A DNA stretch of 64,000 nucleotides from Primulina eburnea (GCF_022965805.1 NC_133102.1:1992885-2056884); one strand, 5' to 3'; positions 33,737 to 45,159 are shown, counted from the first letter of the stretch. Notes: generated from the sequence alone by a model not told the origin. Made by a program: numbers and translations.

Positions 33737-34021
33737 TCAATGAAGATCTGGTCTTTTTGGCCTGTAAGAGTCTACCTTTTGTGTATGCAACGTTTTGCAA
33801 ACACTGCTTTCTTTTATCAGGAGATGAGGTTTTCTGTTCCCCCGTTTCTGATCTCTAACAATAGTTAGATAAACTTGTGTATATTCCAAAATATTGGAAT
33901 AGTTCTTGTAAATTATTTTTCTCGAACTAAAGTTCGGATTCATAATTTTCGAAATTCTCCTTCTCATACATTTAGTTGCTAGTAATAAAAAAAATTTTTG
34001 TGTTTGAAATAAATTAACCAT
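33737..34021 (-). CDS. first viral ORF after the primer site, 94 residues, unknown
   Basis: The ATG at 34021 directly follows the primer-binding site. The predicted product is basic, with a hydrophobic start and many Lys/Arg. No domain is recognised. It could be a leader ORF rather than a functional gene. Confidence 0.3.
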   Translation of the reverse strand: MVNLFQTQKFFLLLATKCMRRRISKIMNPNFSSRKIIYKNYSNILEYTQVYLTIVRDQKRGNRKPHLLIKESSVCKTLHTQKVDSYRPKRPDLH

Positions 34022-34033
34022 GCTCTGATACCA
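34022..34033 (-). other. tRNA-Met primer-binding site
   Basis: The minus strand reads TGGTATCAGAGC, complementary to the 3' end of plant initiator tRNA-Met. This is the minus-strand DNA priming site of caulimovirids (and of many LTR retrotransposons). It marks the 5' end of the viral coding unit. Confidence 0.85.
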
Positions 34034-34392
34034 TTTTCGGGAGCGCGGGGATCAATTAAATCAATTAAACTTAAATAGGAAAAGAAGGGCAATTTTGGCA
34101 TTTTGAAACTTATTTTCTCTCTCCAGGTACCTAAACCAAAGTTGGTTTTCAAAGTGTACTGATACATAATTTACCCATAAAAATAAAAATATAGGTAATA
34201 TTTTCAAAAAAAAAGTTTGTGGGTTAACCCGCGACCCAACCCGACCCAACCCGAAACCCGCCTAACATGACACTAACCCGAACCCACCCAACCCGAACCC
34301 AACCCGAACCCGAAAAACCTCAACCCGAACCTGATTTTTTTCATGTTGGGTCGTGTCGGGTTGACGGGTCGTGTCGCATTTTGACACCCCTA

Positions 34393-34400
34393 TCCTGGGT
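34393..34400. repeat. right target-site duplication of the hAT-like element
   Basis: TCCTGGGT, identical to 25568-25575. Confidence 0.85.
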
Positions 34401-34781
34401 ACTTCTATTCTCCAACTTTTTCAATAATCTACGTCATTTGTATCAGGCCTCTAACTGCTAAAAGTAGTACACGTTAGAAATTAATTATTACCTTCAGCGA
34501 TCACCAGGGCGACAGAGGATGGATGAGCTTAGGGAGTTCGTTCATGGAATAAGATATGTTTATCTGAAACCCTTTATTCAAAAAGAAATTCCATTCCTGT
34601 GATAAAAAGAAGTAAAAAGTATATGCATTAACTTTACAGTCACCTAGTAGAAATCAAAACGTATGCTCCCTTATCTAGAAACAAATGAACTACTTGAAAT
34701 CACATTCAGCATAAAATCAATTCCTAAAAAACTCACCTTGTGGGTTCTGGAAGGGAGAATAGTTCCACCACCAGGCAAAAA

Positions 34782-35936
34782 TCAATATTAACTTTAATTT
34801 CGCTATTTCGGGTGCTAAAATGTAGCAATGTTTAAACGAATGTGAAGGCATTTCATTTCAAGAAAGTGAACAGTTAACTAGAAAAACAAATTAAAATTGC
34901 AAGTTAACTGTAGTTACCTTTACAGACTCCACAAATAATAAATGTTTGGGATTGATTAATATCAAAGAATGTGGTCCAAGCAGTACATTTTCAGGTGCAT
35001 ACACCCCAAAATAGCAGTGTCATAGAACCTGAATCCAGAAACGGAATAGACAAACACACCATAGTTGGACGAATCAACCCAATCGATATTCACAATAAAA
35101 AGTAATACTATTAACATAAAAAGTAATAATTTTTCATGGATGACCCAAATAAAGATCTGTCTCACGAAATACGACCCGTGACACCGTCTCACACAAGTTT
35201 TTGTTTAGTTGCAAAATCTTTATGTTATCAATTATCACAATAAAAGAAATCTCCAAAGTTCTTGAAACTTGTTTTATCCAATTAATTTGACAACTTTAAT
35301 TTTATACAATACGTCGTTCTATTTCGCCTAGATATTAATCGAATAATGTAAACTTTCACCGCAAAAAGAAATAAATTTTACCAAATTTGCGTAGCCGGGG
35401 AACCCTCATTTTCTGTCGCAGTCAAGTGATCTCTGAGGTGAGAGTCGCCGGAATGTTCGAGATTCCTTTGCAAAACCATTTTCTTAAATTAATTATTAAT
35501 TAATATATCAAATAAGGCCAAATTAATTTTTCAGCAGACGAGTGGAAATATATTTAATTAGCATTTTTCAAACATTGTCTAAAATCGAAATCTGCAAAGG
35601 CCAAGAGACAATCGACAAATTGTATTTTCCAGCTAATCACATAAAATACCCAAAAAGCCAAATGAGATCCACAGAACCAACGGTTTGAGAGGGCTACAAC
35701 GGTACTTTCATACCTCGCGTCAAACTCATCTTGTTCGATAATCGTAATCCCACCTTCACCCGTTAAGCATAATCATCGGGGCGAGTCGCCGTTTTCACTT
35801 TATTCCCAGCGAAATTGTGAGAAATTCGTGAGAGATTTAAATAATTTCTGTGAAGTCCCAAATTCCTAAACCCTAATCGAAGGAAATTGTTATCGGATCG
35901 CGAGAAAGTGGCCTCATTGTTCTTATCCCACCAGAA
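34782..35936. other. intergenic between APD-like pseudogene and LMBR1-like gene
   Basis: Divergent upstream region. It holds a truncated GTGAGAC-type MITE (35082-35192) and, near 35400-35930, the leader and promoter of the LMBR1-like gene. The missing 5' exons of the APD-like gene are not recognisable here. Confidence 0.5.
35082..35192 (+). repeat. GTGAGAC-type MITE, 5'-truncated copy
   Basis: Contains ATATTCACAATAAAAAGTAA, the GGATGACCCAAATAAAGAT block and a mutated terminal 15-mer GTGACACCGTCTCAC (35178-35192). The left terminus is missing. Confidence 0.8.
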
Positions 35937-38900
35937 ATGGGGGATTTCAATCTGGCCCTGGTGATCGTGGCGATTGTTGTTTGTGTATTGGTTTTTCTGT
36001 TCAACGTGTACCTCCTGGTTAATTATCAGCACCCTGACGATGTTAACCAAGCGTATTTCCCCAAATTCGTCGTCGTTTTGGGGCTCTCGATCGCCGCTAT
36101 CTCGATTCTCATGCTTCCAGCTGACGTGGCTAATCGTCAGGCCTGTCGCCACGCGATTTATAACGGAGCGTGCAGTCTCACTCTACCCATGAAGGATTTG
36201 TGGCTCGCTGTTTATATTGTGGACGCTATCCTTGTTTTCTTCGTCATCCCTTTCGCTATGTTCTACTACGAAGGAGATCAGGACAAGTTAGAGTTTTTCT
36301 ATTCGTGGTTTTAAATTTGATGTTTTGATTTTTGTATGTGAATTTGGTCCTAAGTGGTTGCGGCATTCGTGTTTTTTCTTCAGGAGTGTGTGGAAGAGGA
36401 TGAAAAGTGCACTGCTGTGGGTGATTGTGACAGCTGTCGTCTGTGCTCTCGCTCTTGGGATTTTGTACGGTGAGTTATTGAGAGATTTTTGTTACTCTTT
36501 TGTGATTTTGTGGGTTTGAAGGTGCATGGTAAATGAGCTATGAATTAAGGAATTCGCTACTAACTCACTCATATTGGGAAACTTAAACCCTTCAGTTCCA
36601 ACTTTATTAGTTACCGAGTGACTGGGGACGAATTAATACTTTGCAAATATATCAGTGTGAGGATTTTATGTTATTGCCTGTGCAAAATATCATGTAAATC
36701 ATGCATATTAAAATCTCTGCGTGCTTGTTTTGTATTAAGTAGTTTGATGTTGGTTATTTGTGCTGGATATTATGTCATTTTCATCAAAGAGCCGATTGAA
36801 TATTTGACATATGAAATTGGGGAGGGAATCTGTTCTATAAGTCAGGTTTTTTGTAAGGATCAAGGATGAACAGGTTATTTTTTAGACGACGAAATAAAAA
36901 TGGCAATGCATGAACTTGGAAGTGGGAAGGATTTTTGGAAATATGGACCCATCAATTACCTGAAGGACCCTGTTTTTGTTTACATTTTTTTTGTTTGTGT
37001 CCCAGGTCTTTTGGGGAAGGTGGATTTCACAGTTAGGCATCTATCCTCATCCACTGAATCTTTCCCATCACCGTTGACCTTCTCCAGTGGTCAACAATGT
37101 GTTGGAAGTGGGGCAAGACAGGTCGGGGAACACATAATCAATCTAAGTACTTACAGTTTCACTTCTTGATTCTTTCAATAATTATTTTTCTTCTTTCAGT
37201 GCTCCGCATATTCTGCCAATGCTTCATCTGAGACCACATGGACCATGCGCGCTACCTTCCCAGAATATGTTGTTGCACTAGCGACAATTGTTGGATCTGT
37301 CCTTTTCACTGTAAGATCAGCTACTAAATTTCTTCTAAAAAAGGTCCTTGGATATAACAAATATCCAATTTCCCATGACTTACTGTTGTATTTACTTGTG
37401 CAAGCTATATGTTATGTTGGATATGAGAAATTCTATCTCTTTAGCATGCTTTGGAGTTCGGTATCTTTGGATGCTTGTTTTCTACTGTCTTCAGCTGTAG
37501 TGTAACTCTTGAATTGTCACTTTTACCAAAAAAAAATGCTGAGGTCTCATAACAAGTAAAAATAATATATTTGTACATCACTTCCATATTTGATACATCA
37601 TGTCAAGTTTTTATGTGCTGAAATCCCAGATCTTTGGTGGTGTTGGCATTGCCTGCCTTCCATTGGGAATGATATCCTCATTTATCCACCGCCCAAAGGC
37701 TGTTATCACCCGTTCGCAGTATATCAAGGTACTCATAATCATGTTTCTAATGGACTTCATTCTTTTCCGCATCGACCTTGGGAAAAAAATCATTTTTCAG
37801 AAGTGTGAGTCAACGCGTACAATTTTCATGCGAGGCTTGTATCTCATGGCCTGCAGGAAGCAACTGAACTGGGGAAAAAAGCAAGAGAATTGAAAAAAGC
37901 GGCTGATGCTCTTCATCAGGAAGAAAGAAGTGGCAGCAAGGGTAGAAAATGGCGCAAAAATGTGAAAAATGTAGAAAAGGTTTGTGTGTTGTGTTTGTCT
38001 TTTTCCTGTTCTTGTTATCATTTGTGTGTGTCATTTGGCCCTTTACGTTCTTTCAAGATACGGTTTCTTTACTGTATGTTCGTCACATTTTAACTATGCA
38101 GGAACTACTACTTTTGGAAGAGGACGTGAAATCTTTGGAAGAAATGTACCCTCAAGGAGAAAAGGTGATTAAATGAAACAGATAAATTACACCTTCCCTT
38201 CTAAAGTGAAAGTATTAAAAAAAAGAACAGAAAAGGAAGGTAATACGAAAAAAACCTAATGAAGGTGTCTTATCTATTCAGGCTGAGACATCTTGGGCTA
38301 TGACCGTGCTTGGTTACCTTGCGAAACTGGTGTTTGGAGTTATAGGGTATGTCCTTTCTGGTGACTTTTCTGATGCATTCTTGAATTTCCATTCTTGATT
38401 ATCTATGCAAAAATGGTACTCTTGGGCTGTGGATCATATTTGGTTGGTCTTTTTCATGTCCAAGTCTATTTGTCCTTGCTGTGGACAATAGAATTGGGGA
38501 AGGGTGGTTATATGTTCAAATGCAGATTGCATGGGGTTTCTGGGTGCAAGAAATTATTGTTGGATGGTTTGTAGGTAAATTTCCATTTCTGCAGCCTGCA
38601 TTGACCCATTCAGAAGTTTTTTTTTTTGTTTTTTGGTTTTCTGCCCATGTTTTGATGCTTTTACTTAGTTGAGTTTTTAATATATTGAACAAGTAATGTT
38701 GCCTTGTACAGGTTAATCGTTTCAGTGGCTTGGATTGTGCATATTGTTATATATTTGCTGATCGACCCTCCTCTTTCTCCTTTTCTCAATGAGGTGTTCA
38801 TCAAGTTGGATGACATTTGGGGTAATTTTTGTGTCATTTGTGTCTTTATCTTCCTTTAAATTTTACACATGTGATTGGAATAGCAGTGGCTTCTACTTTT

Positions 38901-40035
38901 AGGTCTGCTCGGTACTGTAGCATTTGCATTCTTCTGCTTCTATCTCCTTCTGGCTGTGATTGCTGGGGAAATGATGCTTGGCATGAAATTGGTTTTCATT
39001 ACGATCCATCCTATGAAGTATGTATTAGCAGTGTCGATTTTCTTCTCTCTGTTTACATGTTTTGTTATCACTCATTTGTGGTCTTGACTTTTGTTTTCGA
39101 TGATTATTGCTTGACATTAGTACCTATACTTGCAGGTGGGGAGCTACACTTATGAACTCGTTTCTTTTTAATGTGGGTCTTATCCTTCTTTGTTCAATCA
39201 GGTAATTCCTTATTATCGGCATATGATCACAAACCAATCTTGAAACATTTTATTGAATTTTTAAGAACTCTGTCAAGGGTAGCATCGTAACATATCTTCG
39301 GACAATATACATTTTTACACACTGTTCACACCATTACTTTTAAACACTTTATTGTCGATCAATATATGATTAAGTCAGTAATTTTCTGTTTATACATCAT
39401 CAACTGATCCGTTAATAAAAGGATCCAGATTTTTGTAGTTCCCACACTTTAAGATGTCCAAGTTATTAAAACTTTTGCAGAAGCTGCAATGAAAAAATGA
39501 TGGAAAGATCCTTCACTTTATCAAGAAACTAATTGAATGCAACTTTGTAACCTCTGCTTCAACTAATCATTATCTACTCTGGTGGTGCATTTTGTATTTA
39601 ACTTTCACTTGTGCTTATTGTGAACTTCTATTGCGGTTGCTGTTCTGCAGTGTGATTCAGTTCTGTGCTACTGCATTCGGATATTATGCACAAGCTACAG
39701 CAGCTCAAGAAATATTCGGTCATACACTGCAATCGCTTCGGGGAATCAAATATCTGTACAAGTTAGTTTGCATCTCATGCTCTTATAAATTTATGTGCTC
39801 TAAACTTCGTGGTATTATAAATCCATTTGTTGCTGCAGGTACAATGTGTTTCAAATTGCATTCATTGTTCTAGCAGGGCTGACATTTGTATATTATGCAG
39901 CTTTTGTAAGTTTTTATAACCAGCACTGTACCTTTTTCTTTATTCACGTGAATGCTAAGCTCAAATATGCAATAACCTGCTTTCTAGGGATGGAGAAGAA
40001 AAAAGCCGAGCGGCAGGTTCCAGCTTTCCACGTGA
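35937..40035 (+). CDS. LMBR1/LIMR-family multi-pass membrane protein
   Basis: Predicted polytopic membrane protein, 509 residues, of the plant LIMR group (At5g01460-like, recalled). Animal relatives are lipocalin receptors or lysosomal cobalamin transport partners; the plant role is poorly known. Fourteen exons: 35937-36286, 36384-36469, 37006-37121, 37200-37310, 37630-37728, 37857-37979, 38102-38164, 38282-38346, 38712-38821, 38903-39017, 39136-39201, 39651-39761, 39839-39905, 39988-40035. About nine hydrophobic segments are visible, starting with LALVIVAIVVCVLVFLFNVY. A charged cytosolic coiled loop (GKKARELKKAADALH to VEKELLLLEEDVKSLEEMYP) lies in the middle. The last exon is read in the GWRRKKPSGRFQLS frame, ending TGA, because it keeps phase and the conserved C-terminus; the longer frame to 40046 does not. 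The gene appears intact and is head-to-head with the APD-like remnant. Confidence 0.93.
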
Positions 40036-40046
40036 CCAAAATTTAA

Positions 40047-41079
40047 CACATGAATCTTCTGTACTTCTTGATTTATCATTTATCGAGTGATTTCAATCTC
40101 GGATTTGTGGTTCGGTTTTGTGTGACTTGCTGCAGTAGAAGACTAGCACCATCAAGAACCGATTACTGGGACAACGGAATTTGTATTTGTATGTTTGTAG
40201 TGTGCTGCACCGGGAGTAGCTTCATTGCCTTTTCATTACCCTGTGTATGCATTGAATTTTTTTTTATTTGAGTTGTGAACCATCATTTCATGTATTTATC
40301 TGTACTGTGAAGGATTGGTTTGAGAATTGTTCTTGGTGTAACATTAGAATCAGTGAGAACAAAAATGATTGTCGTGTACCCGTTTGCAATTTGGCCTCTA
40401 CTTCCTGAAGCTTTGGTCTAGTGCTTTCTTTTCTTATTTTAATGAAACTGTTACTCTATAAATTCAATTTCAGTTGTTGTCAAGCATTCATCAATGGTTA
40501 GTTTATAGTGGTTTGATTTTCTTATATCAACTTTGGGTTCTAATTACACTGTTCCGGGGACATATCTCTAAAATATTAAGAAAAAACACATTAAGTAAAT
40601 CGATTCTGTGTCGTGTAGAGTGCAGTAAAAATATTTGAACTTTCACATAGGGAACACCATTAGTTCCTTTTCTCCTAATGTAGCTAACGATTCGAATCAT
40701 TTACCTGTTAAATTAAATTAGATCAAGGTATAGAATGAAATGATTCGATGAAATTGAATTTCATGTCCTTAATCCAAATAGATCCATTGTGTTAGGATGA
40801 TTTCTTTAATTCATAATGATGGATTTTAATCAATCATCCCGTTCAATCAGAACCTCAAAAGAAACAGTGGCGAACAGTTTTGGTCTGAAAATGGAAATAT
40901 TCCGTTGGTCAAGCAAAACCAACTGTCAATTATGCAACTAAAATTCCATGATAAAACACATTTGGTACAATAACTAAAAAGAAACACCTTCAGGGAGAAG
41001 AAACATAAGAATCAAATCGACAAATATACAGCAAAAAGTTGTTTTGAAATACGACGCCTCGAGTTCTTTCAAGTTTCAA
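40047..41079. other. 3' UTR and spacer
   Basis: LMBR1-like 3' UTR followed by AT-rich spacer up to the GDSL pseudogene. No gene or clear repeat is seen. Confidence 0.55.
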
Positions 41080-43162
41080 CTACTCAATGTTGAGCAAGTG
41101 TCTTTGCCAGGTACAAATATGACCAGAAACATTAAACGTGGTCTTGCCATCCGGACCTACAGCATACTAAGGTGCATCCACTGAAAATTCAGGCGTCATT
41201 GCCAACCAATATAGACTCGGTTCCCAGTCGACCCTTTTCAAAACCTTGAGTAACTCCCCCGATACAACTTGGGACCCATCAGAAGACAAATGGATTCCGT
41301 CTCTGCGCAAGAAAATACAAAACCATTAGTTTGAAGACCAAATTCAAGAATTGGGGCACAGCAAAAGAGCATGACAAACAGGGATAAAAAATTTGATAGA
41401 TCCTTAACATTAGCAGACAGCAAGACTTTGAAACATAACAAGAACATTATCGTGGATAATACAATTCTTCCCTCTGTTCCTTTTCCATCCCCGAGTTGGC
41501 TCAAGGAATTGGCTAAATGGCAAACAGTTATTTCTCTTATTTAAAAGGAAAAAAGGTTTGGAGTTGTATTGGACAATCAGGAAACAAGAAGATAAATAAT
41601 CAAAAGTTAAACTCACATAAAGCAATATTCTGCCCAGACGTCTTTTCGCTGAATTGCAGTAAACAGATCAATAGCCTTAACATCCATTTCTTCACATAAC
41701 TCTGTTAAAGCTTTATTATATTTGCATAAACCTTCATTCGTACGAGCTTGATCATCAAATGCAGTCCTGGTTACAAGGGATAATCAAGATTGAAATAGTG
41801 AGATGAAGAAACTTCAATGCCGAAAGAAAACTAGTAACTAAAATTTATCGTCAGGCTCGCCCATAAATTTCACTAATTTTTGCCTCGTTAACCGGAGGAG
41901 AACTGAGACATATTATCCCTGGAATTGGTTGAGAGTATTGTCTGTCAGTGCACAGAGTAGACTCGTGTAATTTCCCAAGAACAAAATGATTGAAAACAAA
42001 GTTTATGTAATCCTTTTAACAGCAATTCCCTTTAAAAACCAAATAGAATTCAGATATGGTTGCTCCTTCACAACAGGCAGTAGCATAAACATGGAGAAGA
42101 AAAAGTACGAGGCATGATATAAATGTATCAAACCTTGATAGGCACGATATCTTTTTTTCATGTTTTCGACGGGAAGAGGTACATGACCACCTAAACCACT
42201 TGGATGAGGATTTGTTGTATCGTTACCACCAAAATATAATATAACAAGAGAAGGCTGAACAGCTGCATCCTGGACTCAGAGAATAAAAGAAAGATCTCCC
42301 GGTTATATAGTGAAAGGTGGGAAAAAAGAAGGAATTTTTCAAAATAAAATTCTAGTTTCCAGTAGCCTAGGACCAAGAGACCCGTTGTTGCTAAGAGTCA
42401 CGTCGAATGGGTTAAGTTATTGGGAGTTATATATATGGATCTTTGAGCTTACTTTTGAACAATCTTAATACGGTATTAGAGTCTAGAACCACTGTTACAT
42501 GTTGGACCGACCTTATAGGCCACTTGTTAAAATGCATTGTAAGCTCCATATATTCGTCTAGACGTGAATAGGATGTTTCATATGAGATGCAATTACTCGT
42601 GTAAATTTGTATATATCGATTTGGACAATCTCTATATTCACCTAGCCTGGGGCAGAGTTTGGACCAATTCTATAATCTTGACAGAATTCAACATAATCAA
42701 GCTACACATTAGCAGGATTCAGTATCAACCATGTACCTTGGGAAAAACTTGATCTAGGATTTGAAGAGCCATCCTTGAATTCCAGCCCGAGTATCCCCGT
42801 AGTAGTACATCCGCCTTCAAAGATTGGGCACAGGAATCAATACTTACTGAAAGTGTGTCACGTGTTGACTAATATTAGAGGCGAAAAAGGATGCATCACA
42901 TTACATGAACTCGCAAACAGCGAGATGTGGGGATTACAAGCCATTTAGAATGAAATGTCACCAAATATTCTCGGGGTATTCAAAATTCTAGAATCAAACA
43001 GCATTCAAGAAACGGTAAATAGCGCGCAAGGAAGAAGGCAGTATTACCTTGCGAGCGTAAAGATCGGCAAGCATAGCACCCCAGCCCCCAACTTTGTAGC
43101 ACATCTGTACTATGGATGATCCGAATTAACAACACGAACAGCGGCCTATTCGGACCCACCAT
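41080..43162 (-). pseudogene. CPRD49-type GDSL esterase/lipase, degenerate
   Basis: SGNH/GDSL hydrolase remnant. Blocks in gene order: 43162-43048 (MVGPNRPLFVLL, then GSSIVQMCYKVGGWGAMLADLYARK in another frame), 42814-42737 (ADVLLRGYSGWNSRMALQIL), 42269-42134 (AAVQPSLVILYFGGNDTT, the Gly-Asn block), 41918 to about 41850 (IICLSSPPVNEAKI), 41766-41617 (ARTNEGLCKYNKALTELC) and 41302-41080 (DGIHLSSDGSQVV, the Asp-His block). Lesions: a net 4-base gain in the first exon just before the catalytic Ser block, a TGA (41853-41851) after IYGRA unless spliced out, and a TAG (41169-41167) inside the otherwise conserved C-terminal tail. Splice phases between the first blocks still fit. Together these argue for a pseudogene, though alternative splicing could rescue single points. 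Confidence 0.7.
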
Positions 43163-45159
43163 CTTCTTCTCTTCCACTTCTTCGCTTGTGCAAATGTGGG
43201 AAGGAAGAGTTGATGCTGATGAATACAGCAGCGACAGGCTACAGGATCATGAGTAGGTGGACCTCGCGTTCATCTCCGTCATAAACGGATGTGCGTGGGA
43301 GATGTTTTTATGTCAACGTTGTTGGTTTCAAATTTTTTATGTCATCTTATGTTTTAGAGGAACACTCTTATAATATACAGTCTTTGTATCTCGATGACAA
43401 AAAGATAGTTTCTCATAGTTTCAACAAAAATAATAATTGAATATAATGACAATAAAAATTATATATAACACAAATATGATATAATGTTAGAGGTTACATT
43501 TATTATGTCTTCTAACTAAAACAAGAATACAATAAGTTGCCTATGAGAGATTTCGAGTCGATGGAGTGGGTGAGCGCCTGATTTTCCATGCAAATACCTT
43601 TTGAAGCGAGCGTCGCACATGACTTACCTAATACGGTTTAGTTGACTAGCATGGTTTGTCGGTTATTACGTTAACTCGAAGATTTATCTAATGGACACTA
43701 AACGCAGCAGTTCGTTTTCACGTCATAACAAAATAATATTACAAAAAGTTGTATCGTCTAGCTACTTTAAACTCAATTATTTTGAAATCATAAAACTAAT
43801 TTTTTTGAAATAAACTAATTAGTAGTTTTTGTTTTTTAGCTTCTATTTATATTTTCAAATATTTCATTGACTTGAAGTATGTAAGCACTTAAAATAATCT
43901 CTTACACACACTACCTTAAAATAAAAAAAAAACAAAAAAAAAACACAATCTTTGTGCAAAACATATACAATAAATCAAACTTAAACCTAATAATAATCTA
44001 TAAAATAAACATAATAAATCAAAGGTTACTTTTTTTTTTATAAATCCCCGAACTCTAACTCAAATTTGCATCAAGTCTTTATCAGAGAAAATATCTGTTT
44101 GCACACCTTGATCTCTAAAAAATATTTCTGCACTTCCTAAGCTCACGTTTCTTTTCACGGTTAAAAATCGAAACAAACATAAAAAAATATGATACTAATG
44201 TATGATATTTGAGCATTAAATAATTTAAAATTGGTAAAAAAATTATAGATTTTTAGTATAATTTTAAACAATTTTATTGATATCAATATTTGTAATATAT
44301 GTTTTGGTTCTGAAAAATCATCTAGCATTGATATAAGATATAAAACATTTGGTGCTCAAATAGTCAAATATTATATATTAGTATCATGTTTTCAATTTTT
44401 TGTACTGATATTTATCCAAAAAACAATTGTGTCATTAATATCAATATTTGCATACATGTTCGAGAACTCAAAAATCAATTATTAATAATATATCTGAAAT
44501 AATTGATACTAAAATATCATATATTAGTATCATATTACTAATGTTCTGTATCAAATTTAATTCGAGAAAAATAATGTGGACTCAAGAAGTGTAGAAACAT
44601 TTTTTTGTCGATCAGATAGAACAAACATATATTTTTATGAGAGCGATTGAATATAAAGTTAAGTTTGGATTTGAGGATTTATATGATATTTACCCATAAA
44701 TCAAACACTTGAATACAAATTTAAAACACACAATAAATCAAACACAAAGTAAACAACAATTTAAGACAATAAATTAGAACACAAAGATAATTTGCACAAT
44801 ACACAACTCATAAATAGTTTATAAATATTAAAGATAATATTAAAACAATAAATTAAACACAAAATAAACATAATAAATTAAAACTAATAATAATTTTAAA
44901 AAATAAACACAATATATCAAACTTAAACTAATAATAATTTAAAAAGAACGAGACCCACGAGTGAACGCATGCATATACGGTGAATGAGATTTGCACGTGT
45001 TTTCAATTATTAGACAACTGGACAATTAATATTTCTGTCCCTATTTTGAATATTATATTTCCCACCAAAATAAAGCAAAAAATTTTCCGGTCTCAACCCT
45101 ACCCAAAGTGGGGCCCAAAGTAATCAATAAGTAAACGCATACTTCGAAATACATATTAA
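43163..45159. other. intergenic, very AT-rich, low complexity
   Basis: No gene is seen. Between 43940 and 44950 there are recurrent AT-rich motifs (AATCAAACTTAAAC followed by TAATAATAAT, at about 43973 and 44917) and scattered TATTAGTATCAT in both orientations. This suggests an old, decayed transposon that I cannot classify. Confidence 0.45.

Larger units (their letters stand above)
26330..34040 (-). mobile_element. endogenous caulimovirid (pararetrovirus), near full length
   Basis: About 7.7 kb on the minus strand, running from a tRNA-Met primer-binding site (34033-34022) through small ORFs, a coiled-coil protein, zinc-knuckle capsid-like protein, 30K movement protein, protease-RT-RNase H and a transactivator-like protein to a pregenomic promoter (26553-26546) and poly(A) signals (26393-26367). 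No long terminal repeats are detectable around it, so it is a pararetrovirus copy rather than an LTR retrotransposon. One genome unit opened near the primer site fits integration of a gapped circle. All main frames are open. Capsid-like before movement gene recalls cavemo-/solendoviruses, where those domains share one ORF; here they are separate. The left border is approximate. Confidence 0.85.
25576..34392. mobile_element. hAT-like non-autonomous element carrying a caulimovirid insertion
   Basis: Left end TAGGGTGTCAATCGGGTGGG; right end, read inward on the other strand, TAGGGGTGTCAAAATGCGAC. Both subterminal regions (25590-25745 and 34220-34380) are packed with degenerate GGGTTCGGGTTGGG-type repeats. 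Perfect 8-bp duplications (TCCTGGGT) flank the whole. No transposase frame is visible. Without the viral part the element would be roughly 1 kb. Excision of the whole restores continuous intron sequence of the APD-like pseudogene. Confidence 0.75.
23128..34781 (-). pseudogene. APD-type RING E3 ubiquitin ligase, degenerate and transposon-interrupted
   Basis: Remains of an ABERRANT POLLEN DEVELOPMENT-like gene (membrane-anchored RING E3 ligase). Blocks in gene order: 34781-34737 (ends LPSRTHK); 34596-34492 (EWNFFLNKGFQINISYS, then VIAE in another frame); 24960-24886 (NEDLDVWLEDPLYPNTTLSW); 24815-24733 (YIVVGNLNSEVEK, GC donor); about 24408-24290 (KIKAFLYNTT); about 24043-23989 (WYVKISYELRWLTY); 23819-23564 (PLLIQKNDDLSSWG, LCAICFDAPRDCFFLP); 23317-23128 (IAEASGTCSIC). 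Exon phases between the 34492 and 24960 ends still match across the 9.5-kb gap, which is an intron holding the hAT-like/viral insertion. Lesions: a frameshift inside 34596-34492, a 4-base CTTC-type duplication splitting the RING between FFLP and CAHC, a frame inconsistency before KIKAFLY, and loss of the usual stop, giving a longer tail with a small tandem duplication. Family identity is supported by the LMBR1-like neighbour. Confidence 0.7.

Noticed and set aside
26330..34040. LTR retrotransposon (Ty3/Gypsy) interpretation
   Set aside because: The primer site, CCHC protein and protease-RT-RNase H would fit, but I see no long direct repeats at the two ends, no integrase domain, and a 30K movement protein plus a transactivator-like ORF are present.
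39846..40046. Alternative C-terminus of the LMBR1-like protein ending FHVTKI
   Set aside because: It reads through an intron donor. The spliced frame ending GRFQLST keeps phase and the family's C-terminus.
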